This document shows positions 34,487-46,500 of a stretch of DNA of 64,000 nt, one piece after another. The position numbers and the translations under genes were made by a program. Numbering within the stretch: position 1 is the first letter of the stretch; each line of letters begins with the position of its first letter. The DNA is taken from positions 626,001 through 690,000 of the forward strand of contig OZ026604.1 in NCBI GenBank assembly GCA_964020085.1, read 5' to 3'. The notes beneath the pieces are model-generated. The model did not search any database. It was not told where the DNA came from and worked only from the letters and a program-made list of their open reading frames with translations. Source of the stretch: Micromussa lordhowensis. Lineage: Eukaryota > Cnidaria > Anthozoa > Scleractinia > Lobophylliidae.

Positions 34487-37297
34487 CGTTACACGGTGAT
34501 GTTGGTCTCTTAACTTTACTCGCGCAAACAGACTCGTCCTCAAACAAGCGAAATTCGTCGAATGCTTTGATCCTGTTGGAAAGTGATAACTGCATACCAA
34601 TGATAACATATTCAGAGAACCTGTGTTTATTGGTGTGTTCACCGAAGCTTGTGTCATTGGGCATGCTCAGCCAGCGCACCTTTCATTTTTTAGAAACTTG
34701 TGATTTATTTTTATAATATCACTTACACTTTCTAAGGCTTAAATCTTGGGCCTACAGATATAGTAACATATACCTGAAGTATGCAGAAAAATAAGAATAA
34801 TTATGAAACAGGATTCACACCAAGTACATTGCAGGTAACAATAATATTGGCTCCCAGCTGAGTTTCTTTCTCAAATTGCATACTAAGCGACACAAACTGT
34901 GTTTTGTTTATTTGCCCGGGGCTACCGCATTTGACGTCTTAATCTAAATCACAGTCATAAAAAATATTGACAGCAGAGTTATTGAGACTAAGACGAAATT
35001 AGAGAAAGGTGCTTTGTTTGCGCGGGTTAGGGTTAGATAGAATCATTGGGGTGCACAAGATGAAATACAGAGGAGAATGCACAGGGAACTCATGGGCAGA
35101 AAACACGTCAGGGTACTTAAGATGGAACACATGGAATCCACAGGGAAATGAAGGAACAAATGGACAGAGAATACTTAACACGGGGGTAATGGAGAATACT
35201 TACGATGAAATGCACGAGGGTAATGCCCAGAGAACTCATGGAATCCACAGGGAAATGAAGGAAGGAATGGACAAAGAATACTTACGATGAAACACACGGA
35301 GGTAATGCCCAGAGAACTTATGGAATCCACAGGGAAATGAAGGAAGGAATGGACAAAGAATACTTAACACGGGGGTAATGGAGAATACTTACGATGAAAT
35401 ACACGAGGGTAATGCCCAGAGAACTCATGGAATCCACAGGGAAATGAAGGAAGGAATGGACAAAGAATACTTAACACGGGGGTAATGGAGAATACTTACG
35501 ATGAAATACACGAGGGTAATGCCCAGAGAACTCATGGAATCCACGGGGAAATGAAGGAACAAATGGACAGAGAATACTTGAGATGGAACACACGAGGGTA
35601 ATGCCCAGATGAGTCATGGAACCAACGCGGAAATGAAGGAACAAATGAGCAGCGAACACTTATGGGAAAACAAGATGAAATAGACGGGGGTAATGCTCAG
35701 AGAACTCATGGAACCCACGAGGAAATACAGGGACGGATGCACAGATGTTCCTGCTAAGTAACTTTAAAACAATTCTTATTCTAGTATTTTTAAAAGGTGG
35801 AAGTTTATTTCAGCAGTTACTTGATCTATTTCGTTCATTTCTAATTTACTGGAAAAAAGAATTGATACACCTAACTTTCCTAAATATGTTTCCTAATCTA
35901 AACTTTATTGCGATGATGAAAGTATAGTAACATAGATTGAACTAAATTTCCTGATCTAATTAATGAGAATGACTTCAGTTTCCAGTAGATAACCGATCCA
36001 CTCATTAAACAACTTTTAATTATATTTTTACAACTAAAAGGCACTTTTATCAAAACTGTTTTTCTCCATTTCGTATTTATTTTGGCTTAGGAGTGGAGAA
36101 ATTAAGGGAGGGAGCTCAGATTGTTTTGAGCATGTTGGTACAACATGCTCATGTCACGTGTCTATCCAACAAGACGGATGACGTCACTCTCATGAACCAG
36201 ATTTGGATGCAAAACCAGAACCCAACGTGATTTGGCAACTGTGATTTGTTTCCCGCGCTTAGCGCATGTTGCTGATTACACGTTTTTGTTGCTAATTTTG
36301 AATGATTGTTTGTTTTGATTGTCGGTTTACCACACGTAGTAGCAAGCCTCTTTGACTAGATTAGATTGTTTAGAACTGTACCTACTTCATCATAACGTAG
36401 TACAAAGGCGAACAAATTCTTCGAACATCTATGGAATATGGCGGTATTGAAAATTCATCCAAAATCCTCCAGCTACTGTATTAACTCTCACTACTGCACG
36501 AAATTGTGAAATAACTAACAGAATTTCGCATTTGTAAAGTTATAAATAACATCGATTGAGTTGATTCGATGGATCTCATTACGGGTACAAAATTTGTTAA
36601 AAATACGAAAAGTGAAAACTGGGAGAAATTATTGAATGAACTGAATCTGAAAGTTTGTACAATGTTTTGTAAACAAATAAGGCATGTAGCTGAAAACTCC
36701 GCCTCACGCACTTTCCAACTAAAAATGCTTTCATTTGTCTCGCCAAGTACAGGAGAGAAAGGGAGCCTCAGAATAGTTGAAATTGTTTTAACAGAATTAG
36801 ATAATGGCAGGGGCGGATAGAGAATTTTTCAAGGGAGGGGGGTGGTATCTTGGGGTAGCTGAATCATTAGAGCATGCCCCCTAAATGAGACTCGCAACCT
36901 AATTGAAAACCGATGCAACAGAATACTAGCAATGCTACAAACTCGAAACCGCGACGGGGTACCTGCCTACAGCGTCTGCCTTTATTTCTTATTTATTCAC
37001 AATTGTTTTCAATGTTCCCTTATTTTTCTTTGCCAAAGAGGGGGTGGCTAGCCACCCAATTCCTCCCCCCTCCCACCATCACCAAAACCGCCCCTGAATG
37101 TTTCTTCGGTTCTTCTTGCTTCGGTTTGAAACGGATATGAGAACATTGTTAAGAACTAGAATCAAGGATGATTTTTCTAGAAATACGTCTATGACCCTAA
37201 CACGACATCTTACGAACGCCGCTGGAGATACTATAGACTTCAAACATACTGACATTTTCTAAAATTATGAATGGTTTAAACGTACATAGATATTCCA
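34487..37297. other. Spacer between kinase genes A and B
   Basis: It contains the gene A promoter region, a minisatellite at 35050-35745, and about 300 bases near 36810-37110 that look like a decayed interspersed repeat (GGGGCGGATAGAG, AGGGAGGGGGGTGG). The open frames are short and overlap the repeats. The gene B 3' UTR must lie just left of 37298. Confidence 0.55.
35050..35745 (+). repeat. Minisatellite, about 107 bp composite unit with shorter variants
   Basis: Imperfect tandem units contain GAGGGTAATGCCCAGAGAAC, TGGAATCCACAGGGAAATGA and GAATACTTAACACGGGGGTA. Unit starts are near 35218, 35300, 35406, 35513 and 35596. The short open frame across it is a repeat artefact. Confidence 0.75.
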
Positions 37298-40200
37298 CTA
37301 TACTGGAATGTCATAAGGAACTTCGTCGTCATAATCGTCGGTTCTGCTCATTCGTAGATCTTCGGATGATCGGGGCACGTCGTAATTTCCCTCGTCCTGT
37401 GATATCGCACGCGGGATGTCATAATCACTTGTGGCGGGACTTCTAGGAATGTCATAGTTTCCTGTGTCTAAAAAAAGTAACAACAATGTAGCCATCCATT
37501 TTAGCATGATTTCAATAAACAATAAAAGCAAATAGATATCACAGGAAACCCAGAAAAATTAGTTGCTTTTTTTTTACAACTATAACGGAAAAGTGACAAT
37601 AAGGGTGCTATTGGGAATTAAGGATAACAATGATAAGGAGGATGGGAATGGATAACAAAATAGATCTGGAAGGTAAGTTTCCTATACCGTCCTCTGAAAG
37701 ATTGCATAAGCCTTGTTGCTTTTTTTGTACAAATTTTTTATGTTTCGCAATTTCGTCTCACTATATATAATGTCTCGTATATCGAGCAGTTGTACCGAGC
37801 AGCGGTGTATTGATCTCTGCTCGTTACAGTCCGCCTTAGGAGAGCCTCGTTAATTTGATCACCCTGTAATGTTATAATAACGGCCTCATTGTTAGCTGCT
37901 ATAAGCCATATCAGCCTTGACCGCTTTTCATGCCAGTCCTATCTCAGTCCGGGTCAAATTGGAATTTGAAAATGTTGTTCTGTTTTCGGAAAAGAGGAAA
38001 AGCGAAGAACTGAGTGAAAAACCGGCCTAGGAGCAAGTTAAAAACCAACAAATGCTCAGCTCACATGAAGCACCAGACCGGAATCGAACCGGGGCCACAG
38101 TGAGGGAAGACAAGCATCTCATCAGATGTCCTATCCCTGCTCGCCTCTGACAAAAACAACTCTGTCGACTACACGTTACCTGGTTCTGCAGCCTCTTTAT
38201 CTTCAGGCTCCTTAGCCTCTTCCATCAGGTCAGATGCAGGCGGGACATCATAATTGTGGTACGGATATTTAAGTCGCATAGTTATCTTGGTGAACTCCAA
38301 ACGCTTCTCCGGTTCTTTTTGCCAACAGTCTTTCATTAGAGCATACATGAATTCTGGACAATTGTCGGGCTTCCCTAAATGAATACCCTGTGCAAATAAA
38401 CAACAATCTTTGGTTCTAGTCTGCCAACTTCTCGTGTCTTCTAGCTGTACGGTACGGTACCAGTTGCCGAGCAATATCAGTCAAAGATACATATATATCA
38501 ATTCAAAGTACACAAGTAGCCCTGTTGAAGTCATCATTTTACCTGGTGTTTATGGCTTAACGTTTAACGTTTTTGCAACCAATTCCAAACAAACAATCTA
38601 AACAGTGTAGACTTGAGACGCTTGTGTTATGATCATAACAATTCAAGTATGAACCTACCTTCTGAATGAATTCCATCACTTCTTTGTTGGTGTAACCATA
38701 ATACGGCTGGAGACCAAACGTGAAAATCTCCCAAAGCACCACACCATAAGCATACACGTCGGACTTGAGAGTAAACTTGCCGTACAGGAAAGCTTCAGGA
38801 GCCAGCCAGCGAATGGGAAGCAAGGTTTCTTTGCTCATCTAGAAAACCAGGATTTCAATTTAGTTCTCGTTCTATAGAACACTTCTCCAGCTGCTCAACT
38901 TGTACAACACATCAGAAAACTTATTATAGTTTCAACCAATCAAAAGCCAAATAGAAATGGATAACTCAAGACATTTTCCATAGCATGCCTATATATTTTT
39001 CTCACTGCACAATGCATCAGTTGCAATCAGTTCCATTACTACATGGTCACAGATTTTTGAAGAGTTTCATCAGTAGCTCCTCGCATTATTTGTGTTACTT
39101 GTGTTCTAATAAAGTGATCGCAAATTCTGGTTTGTTCTTACAACAGTACCGTTACTTAAATGCGTTCTGAACTTGATTCAGTGACAACAGTTTTTTTATC
39201 ATAAAGTAATCAAATGCAGCCTGCCCATAGCGGGTTTAAATTAAACTGCTTTAAGTAAATCAGCGACCTTGCTCGAGTAGCGTACCTTATAATAATCCGT
39301 AGCATAGATATCACGTGACATTCCAAAATCCGCGATTTTCACAACAAGGTCATCTCCGACCAAACAGTTTCTCGCCGCCAGGTCTCTGTGAACAAACTTC
39401 ATCTCTGCCAAGTACTGCATGCCAGTGGCGATCTGGGCCGAGATGGAGACGAGGTCTTCTTGTGTGAGATAAACTGGTGGAAATGAAATAAAGCACATCA
39501 AAAGAATTATTGACGTTCCACTGGTTTTATCTGACACGTAATGAGACAACTTTTAAGAACGCTGCCCCAATAAACCAAAACAGCTGCTGTGTAAAATCGT
39601 GAACACGTTCCAACAAGTTGTGGCATCTTTCTACAATAGGCTATTTCCGAATTCCCTGAAGCCTCTTTTTCAAAGCGAGTCTTGGTGTCCATCCTTTCAT
39701 AAGAAACTTAGATTTTGTTCACATGCAAATTAAGCTCATGTGAATGGTTGTGTACCAGACCTCGCTTTGATAGAGAGGCTTAGGTCAACTAGGAAATGGG
39801 CTATTTAACAATTATTCCATGAGCGCGCGTTGGATATTTAACAATTATCCTGCAAAATCGCGCGGAATATCGTCTGATACTTAACCGACGAGGCCGTAGG
39901 CCGAGTCGGCTAAAATCAGTCGATATTCCGTGAGATTGAGCAGGATAATTGTTTTATTATTCAACAAACTGATAACAAAACAGCCTAAATCCTTGTAAAT
40001 CGCTCTGTCGACATTTTCTCACTTCACTTTTTCTTCCCTCGTACGAAGCTACGTATACCACCGGATATCTGTTACCTACGGATGACAGATATCGAGAGCA
40101 TCATGACCATATTTGGATAGTGTTACAATTTGTTGAATAATAATGGGTCTTATTATTCAACAAATTGTAACACTATCCAAATATGGTCATGATGCTCTCG

Positions 40201-40478
40201 ATATCCGTAACAGATATCCGGCGGTATACGTAGCTTCGTACGTGGGAAGAAAAAGTGAAGTGAGAAAATGTCGACAGAGCGATTTACAAGGATTTAGGCT
40301 GTTTTGTTATCAATTTGTTCAATAATAAAACAATTATCCTGCTCAATCTCGCGGAATATCGTCTGATTTTAGCCGACTCGGCCTACGGCCTCGTCGGCTA
40401 AGTATCAGACGATATTCCGCGCGATTTCGCAGGATAATTGTTAAATATACCATGATGGCTAAGCCAATGAAAACTCTC

Positions 40479-40512
<34 letters not shown>

Positions 40513-43500
40513 TTTCTATTATATAAATTAGGAAAACGTCGACGTGTATGTGAAACGTTTTAAGGTTTGACGAGGGTTGGAAGGAAACGTTTTGAAATGT
40601 AATACCTTTCGCCTTTTCGTTTGAGTCTAGTGATGTCTCCGCAGGCAAGGCATTTCTCAAATATTGATTCAAATCACCACCACTCATGAACTCAAACACC
40701 ATTCCATAAGGTTCCTCTTCAGTTGATACCGCCAGCAGTTGGACGATGTTTGGATGTGTTAAAATGGACATTAGAGTTACTTCTCTGAAAAACTCGTCTT
40801 TTTGTTCTTTGGAAGGTTCGTCCTTGAGGGCCTTTATCGCCACGGGAATCACTTTCTTGGGCTGTTTATCAACGAGACCAGCTGCGCGACCTGAGAAATA
40901 ATGACATTTAGAGTCGAACAAGTCAATAAGAAGAAGATTAAGGACTCTCAAACAGCGTATTTATAAGTGCAATTTATTATTAAACGAACCAGTCAATATG
41001 AACTCATTCTTTTTCCTTTGCATCGATACAAACAAGTAAACCTTGCATGATCAACTAAGTGGTCCACAATTTCCAGCACTTAAGCAAGCTGTCCACCTAC
41101 TAACCTGTTTCAACTTGAAGGAACACAACTTAAAGACCCTGATAAGGGCTCGAGTCCAGGTAGCCTGACTCAGTCTGTAATCCAAGGCGCTTACCGTTCA
41201 ATCATGGCATTTCCAACATATTGGTGATCAATTTTGTCTAACGTGATTTGTTTGCAAATAAAACGCTAACATTCAGCCGCTCATATAAAAAGTTATTGAG
41301 CATTACTATTTTAGCGCTGTTCATGTTCTGTTATATACTTTTTAATGTTGAATTTCAGCGATATATCACTTTAGGCCGCATTCAACATTACCTTGGAACA
41401 CTTTGCCAAAGAATCCTTCTCCCAAGTCCTTTACGTATTGCACGTGATCCAACCTATACTGCCTCAGTTTGTTAGGATCATAAAGTCGTAACAAGCGTGA
41501 GTCCAGGCTCTTTAGGGACTCCGCTCGTAATCTATCCCTCATTGTCATGGAGGCTTTGTGAGACAGCATATGCCCATTGTCCACTGCGTCTCTTTTTTTC
41601 TGACGTCTTGTCCATAGGAAAAACAATATAACAAACACCACAATGATGAAAAGGGAAACAAAGACTATAGGTAGAATGACGTCCAGGTTTTTATCATCTG
41701 ATGGCGAGGTTGGCGTGTTAGTTTTAACCATAGCCTCTGTGTAATCTGTAAAGAGAAGGATGAGGGATTTGATTACTTGTTTCCTGTGTGTCTTCACGGC
41801 TTATGATCGAAATTAAGTTCAATACAGAAACGCTCAAAGATGATGGACTACACCTGCGCCATAAAACGGGTCTTAATTAGACCAATTTTTCCTCCGTTTT
41901 AGCCATCGACAGTCACCAAATAAAGATATTTTGCGTGACTTATGACTAATAACTAACTAATGTGCAAGGGCCTATCTGAAAGTAAGATCAAGAAATGTTT
42001 TACTCACTGAAGAATCCTGTCTTTATACATGTCCTTCCAGGTTTGTCGTCATAATATTGAGCAGTGTTGTGCCTTGAACAGTTTGGAAGTCCCGTGTGTA
42101 TAAAATCGATGCCGTTCTGAGCTACATACACGGTAATTGCGCCAATAACTTGATTCAATGGCGCACTGCAGTCCTTGAAAATAGCCTGACAATCACCTCT
42201 GCAGTAATCGATATTGACGTCTTCATCTAAGTAACATGGCGGCATTGTATAGTGGCATAGCAGGTTCACCATAATGTATTTGCATTTCTCGTTGTTCGTA
42301 ACAAGTTGATTTATTATTTGTATTCCAGACGCAACGAACTTCTCGGTGGCACTCAACCAAAATTTGTTATCAAAGAATCGCGGATAATCGCTATATGATG
42401 TAAGTGTTGAGTTGAAAGACACATGGCAGGCTTCTCCTTGGTAACGCATACAGGTACCTCCCCTGAAAATAGAGCAACCGATCAGAAAAAGCATTATTAA
42501 ACTATTTGTAACTTCCGTCTGCTATGACAGAACACATTAAAAGAGGAAACTGAGCCAAGCGTTAATGAAAGATCACATATTGACATCACAGGCGTGTGCG
42601 TTGATGCGTAGTTTATAAACTTTGTTAAGGTAACTGAGCAGCCCCTGTGTCGCAATGGACTTCTAATTCAAAGGTTGTTTGCTAACTCCTAACGTAGCTG
42701 CACTTTTTTCTCATTACTGTTACTTAGTTGTGCAAAAAACAGAACTAGGTCAATTGAAAAAAATTTAAACACTTCCCAGCAAACTATTTGAGAGAAAAAC
42801 TAGGCCAAACTGTCGCAGCTAGAGCATAAGAAAAAAAGCTTGATATATATTTTCCGCTACGAACTTAGTACTTTATAGTCTAAATAATCACGACACAGTA
42901 AGGATTGATTTTATAAAATTGATACACTTTTAAAACATTTTCATTTCCAGAAAGACCTATAAAAATCTCTTTTATTACTTTTACCCCATTTCAAAACAAA
43001 AAAAACCAGTTTGACATGAATGTTAGGGGCGATTTCCCTTTCTGAGGTCTGAGCAAACGAAACACGTCGCAAGAGGAACTCGAATATTGCACTGTCTGCA
43101 ACCAAGATCTGGAATAACTATCAAAATTTCGATCGAAATCTCACCTGCAGTTAACTTGCACGTTCTACAAAATGGGGAGCAAAAATAGACTGTTTCATTG
43201 TCTGCAAATAATTCACCCTCCACTAGAGAAACAATCGTGAAACAATAAAAGAAAAAAAAGGCCACCCCCGGTGGGACTCGAACCCACAACCTTTGAATTA
43301 GAAGTCCAACACGCTAGTCCATTGCGCCACGGGGGCTTCACACATCATTGCCAAATAATTTTCTAATTTTCCGTCTACTATTTTTTTTAGACATTTAAAT
43401 ATTATCCTGCCTTCTGCTCTTTCTCTTTAGCAGTTAGTTTCTAGTTGGTTGGTTGCTTTCTAATGTCTTTGTTAGTTCATTTATTCCATTTATATTTCAG

Positions 43501-46500
43501 CTAGCATTTAAGATACTTTAGGTGTCCCCTGGTAGCAGCGAGATTAGTTCACCCTCCAGAAACTATCGTGGAGCAATAAAAGAAAAAAAACACCCACATT
43601 GGGACTCGAACCCACAACCTTTGAATTAGAAGTCCAACACGCTAGTCCATTGCGCCACGGGGGCTTTGCACATCATTGTGGAATAATTTTTCACCTTTCC
43701 TCTACTATTTTTTACTATCCCTTCTGCTCTTTCTCTAAACTTGTTCGTTCTTAGAAAAAAAATCCTGGTGCATTCAAATGTTAACATGTGGGTATCTTAA
43801 AAGATATTTTACCTATTATCACGGTTGTGACCTTTTAGATTCGGGCGTATTTTTGAGAATCATTTTATAAAACCAATAGAGCACTTTTTCGTGTTTATAT
43901 AGCCTCATCTTAACACTCGGAGGGTTGGGAGAATTCTTGAAAGTTATGGAAACTCTCGACTACGTCTCGGGTTTGCATAACTGTCTCGAATTCTCCCAGC
44001 CCTCCTCGTGTTAAGGTGAGGTTATATAAACACGGAAAAAGTGTTCTCTTGCTTAATGATAAAGCCCATTTTCCCGCCCATGACATCAGTTACAGGTTCC
44101 ATGAGTTTTGATTGATTTATTGGCTCTTTTTAATGTCTTTCTTAGTTCATTTAAAACGACTTTTACTTGATCCATTTATATTTTAGCAAGTATTTAAGAT
44201 AGTTCAGGTGTCCCCTCGTAGCAGAACGATTAATTCACCCTCCAGAAACTATCGTGAAGCAATAAAAAAAAAAAAAACACCCCCGGTGGGACTCGAACCC
44301 ACAACCTTTGAATTAGAAGTCCAACACGCTAGTCCATTGCGCCACGGGGGCTGCACACATTATTGCCGAATAATTTCTCAATTTTGCTCTACTGTTTTTA
44401 CTTTCTCTTCTTTTCTTTCTCTAAACTTGTTCGTTGTTAGAACAAAAACATCCTGATGAATTCAAAGGTACCTCTTAACATGTGGATATCTTAAAAGATA
44501 TTTTACCTATAATCATATAATAAACAGTCTCGTCCTGGTGTACAGACAAGTTTTTAAGTTAACTTGACTGTGATGTCTTTCTTGGTAGTTAAATATATGA
44601 TAAGGACAATCTACTGTGCAGGAACAGCTGATTATAGCGGAGCTCCGGCGGCCGAAGGCCGCCAAGCGGAGCCCCATACCCATATTAGGAAACTGAAGGG
44701 AACCCATGAACTGATTTTCTCATGTGTATCATGGCTAGCGGTATTGCTCGTGGGCGCGTACGCACGACGACGACGACGACGACGACGGTGGTGGAGTCGC
44801 GCAACATGGCGGCCACAATTGACACGTAAACCAAAACGAGGCTTCAGTTTTCGCGGGCTTTCCTTGTAGGTTGACAGAGCACATGTACCCTTGGTTTAAA
44901 GCGTCCTTTGGACATCCATGTTGCAGTCAATTGACACCTGTCAAAACAAGGAATCCGCTGACCAGTATCACGTGACCATATCGCGGGCTCAAGTTCAGGG
45001 CTCATCGAGGTCACGTGTTTTTTTTAAAGTTGACCGCTGCCCAAGTGCTGCTTTTTTCGATCAGATCGCGGGCTCATGTCAGGATTAACTTGCTGTAAAC
45101 AGCGTAGGGTTGGTAGGAAGCCGGTTAACGCTAACCCAGGATTAAAATTTAACCGAATTATAACCTTTTCTTTTGTACAAAGTTTTTTCACTGCTTTTGT
45201 TTTGCGTATTTTGCTTTCATTAAAATTCAAAACACAAAAACAATATACAGAAAATCTCACCGCAAAGTTACAAAACTCAAATCAAAATTCTACTTTATCC
45301 TCGGCTAGTTTGATCGGGCTCTGAACAACCCGGCCCAGGAGCTACGCTTTTAGGCTGGCCTAAATCTATATATTATCAATTATCAGTCTACGATTAATTC
45401 ACCCTCCCGACTCTATCGTGAAGCAATAAAAGGAAAAAAGAACACCCCCGGTAACACTCGAACCCACAACCTTTGAATTAGAAGTCCAACACGCTAGTCC
45501 ATTGCGCCACGGAGGCTTCACGCATCATTTACGAATAAGTTTTCAATTTTCGTCTACTATTTCTAGACATTTAAATATTATCTTCCCTTCTCCTCTTTCT
45601 CTTAAGTACTTCGTTGCTAGAACAAAAACACCATCTTTTAACAGGTGGGTATGTTGAAAGTTATTTCCACCCATAATCATAATAAACAGTATCATCCTGG
45701 TGTGGTGAAAAGTTTTTAAGTTAACTTGACTGGGATATCTTTCTTAAAAGCTAACTGTATGATAACAACAAACTAAAATACAAGCAGGGAACAACTGATT
45801 ATATCAATATCCTGGAATATGGCTATTTTTGCAACGAATCAAACAAAAAAATAAAATCAATGGTGACTTCTATGATAAAGCGCGTTTTTCCGCCCTTGAA
45901 AACAATTAAAGGTTCCACGAGTTTTGATTGGTTCATTGGCTCTTTTTAATGTCTTTGTTAGTTCATTTTAAGTGATATTTAATTGCTCCATTTATATTTT
46001 AGCTACCATTTTAGATATTTTAGGGATCCCTTAGTAGCAGGGGGATTCTCAAATGACATGTTGAGGCCAGGATTCCGCCTGCAGTTAGCTCGCACGTTCT
46101 ACAAATTGGGGAGAAAAAATAGACTGTCTTATAGTCAACGATTAATTCACCCTCCAGAAACTATCGTGAAGCAATAAAAGGAAAAAAAAACATCCCCGGT
46201 GGGACTCGAACCCACAACCTTTGAATCAGAAGTCCAACACGCTAGTCCATTGCGCCACGGGGGCTTCACATATCATTGCCGAATAATTTTAGTCTACTAT
46301 TTTTACTTTTTCTTCTTCTCTTTCTCTAAACTTGTTCGTTGTTAGAACAAAAAAAAAACCTGGTGAATTCAAAGGTACCTCTTAACATGTGGGTATCTTA
46401 AAAGATATTTTAACTATGATAATATAATAAACAGTATCATCCTGGTGTAGAGACAAGCTTTTAACTGGGATGTCTTTCTTGGTAGTTAAATATATGATAA

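Noticed and set aside
35009..35290. 93 aa open frame on the plus strand
   Set aside because: It is a translation of the minisatellite.
43023..43289. Short open frames beginning WVRVPPG at many array units
   Set aside because: They are read-throughs of the tRNA T-arm (GTGGGTTCGAGTCCCACC).
44564..44869. 101 aa open frame with a poly-Arg run
   Set aside because: The Arg run is a CGA trinucleotide repeat and the rest is array spacer sequence.
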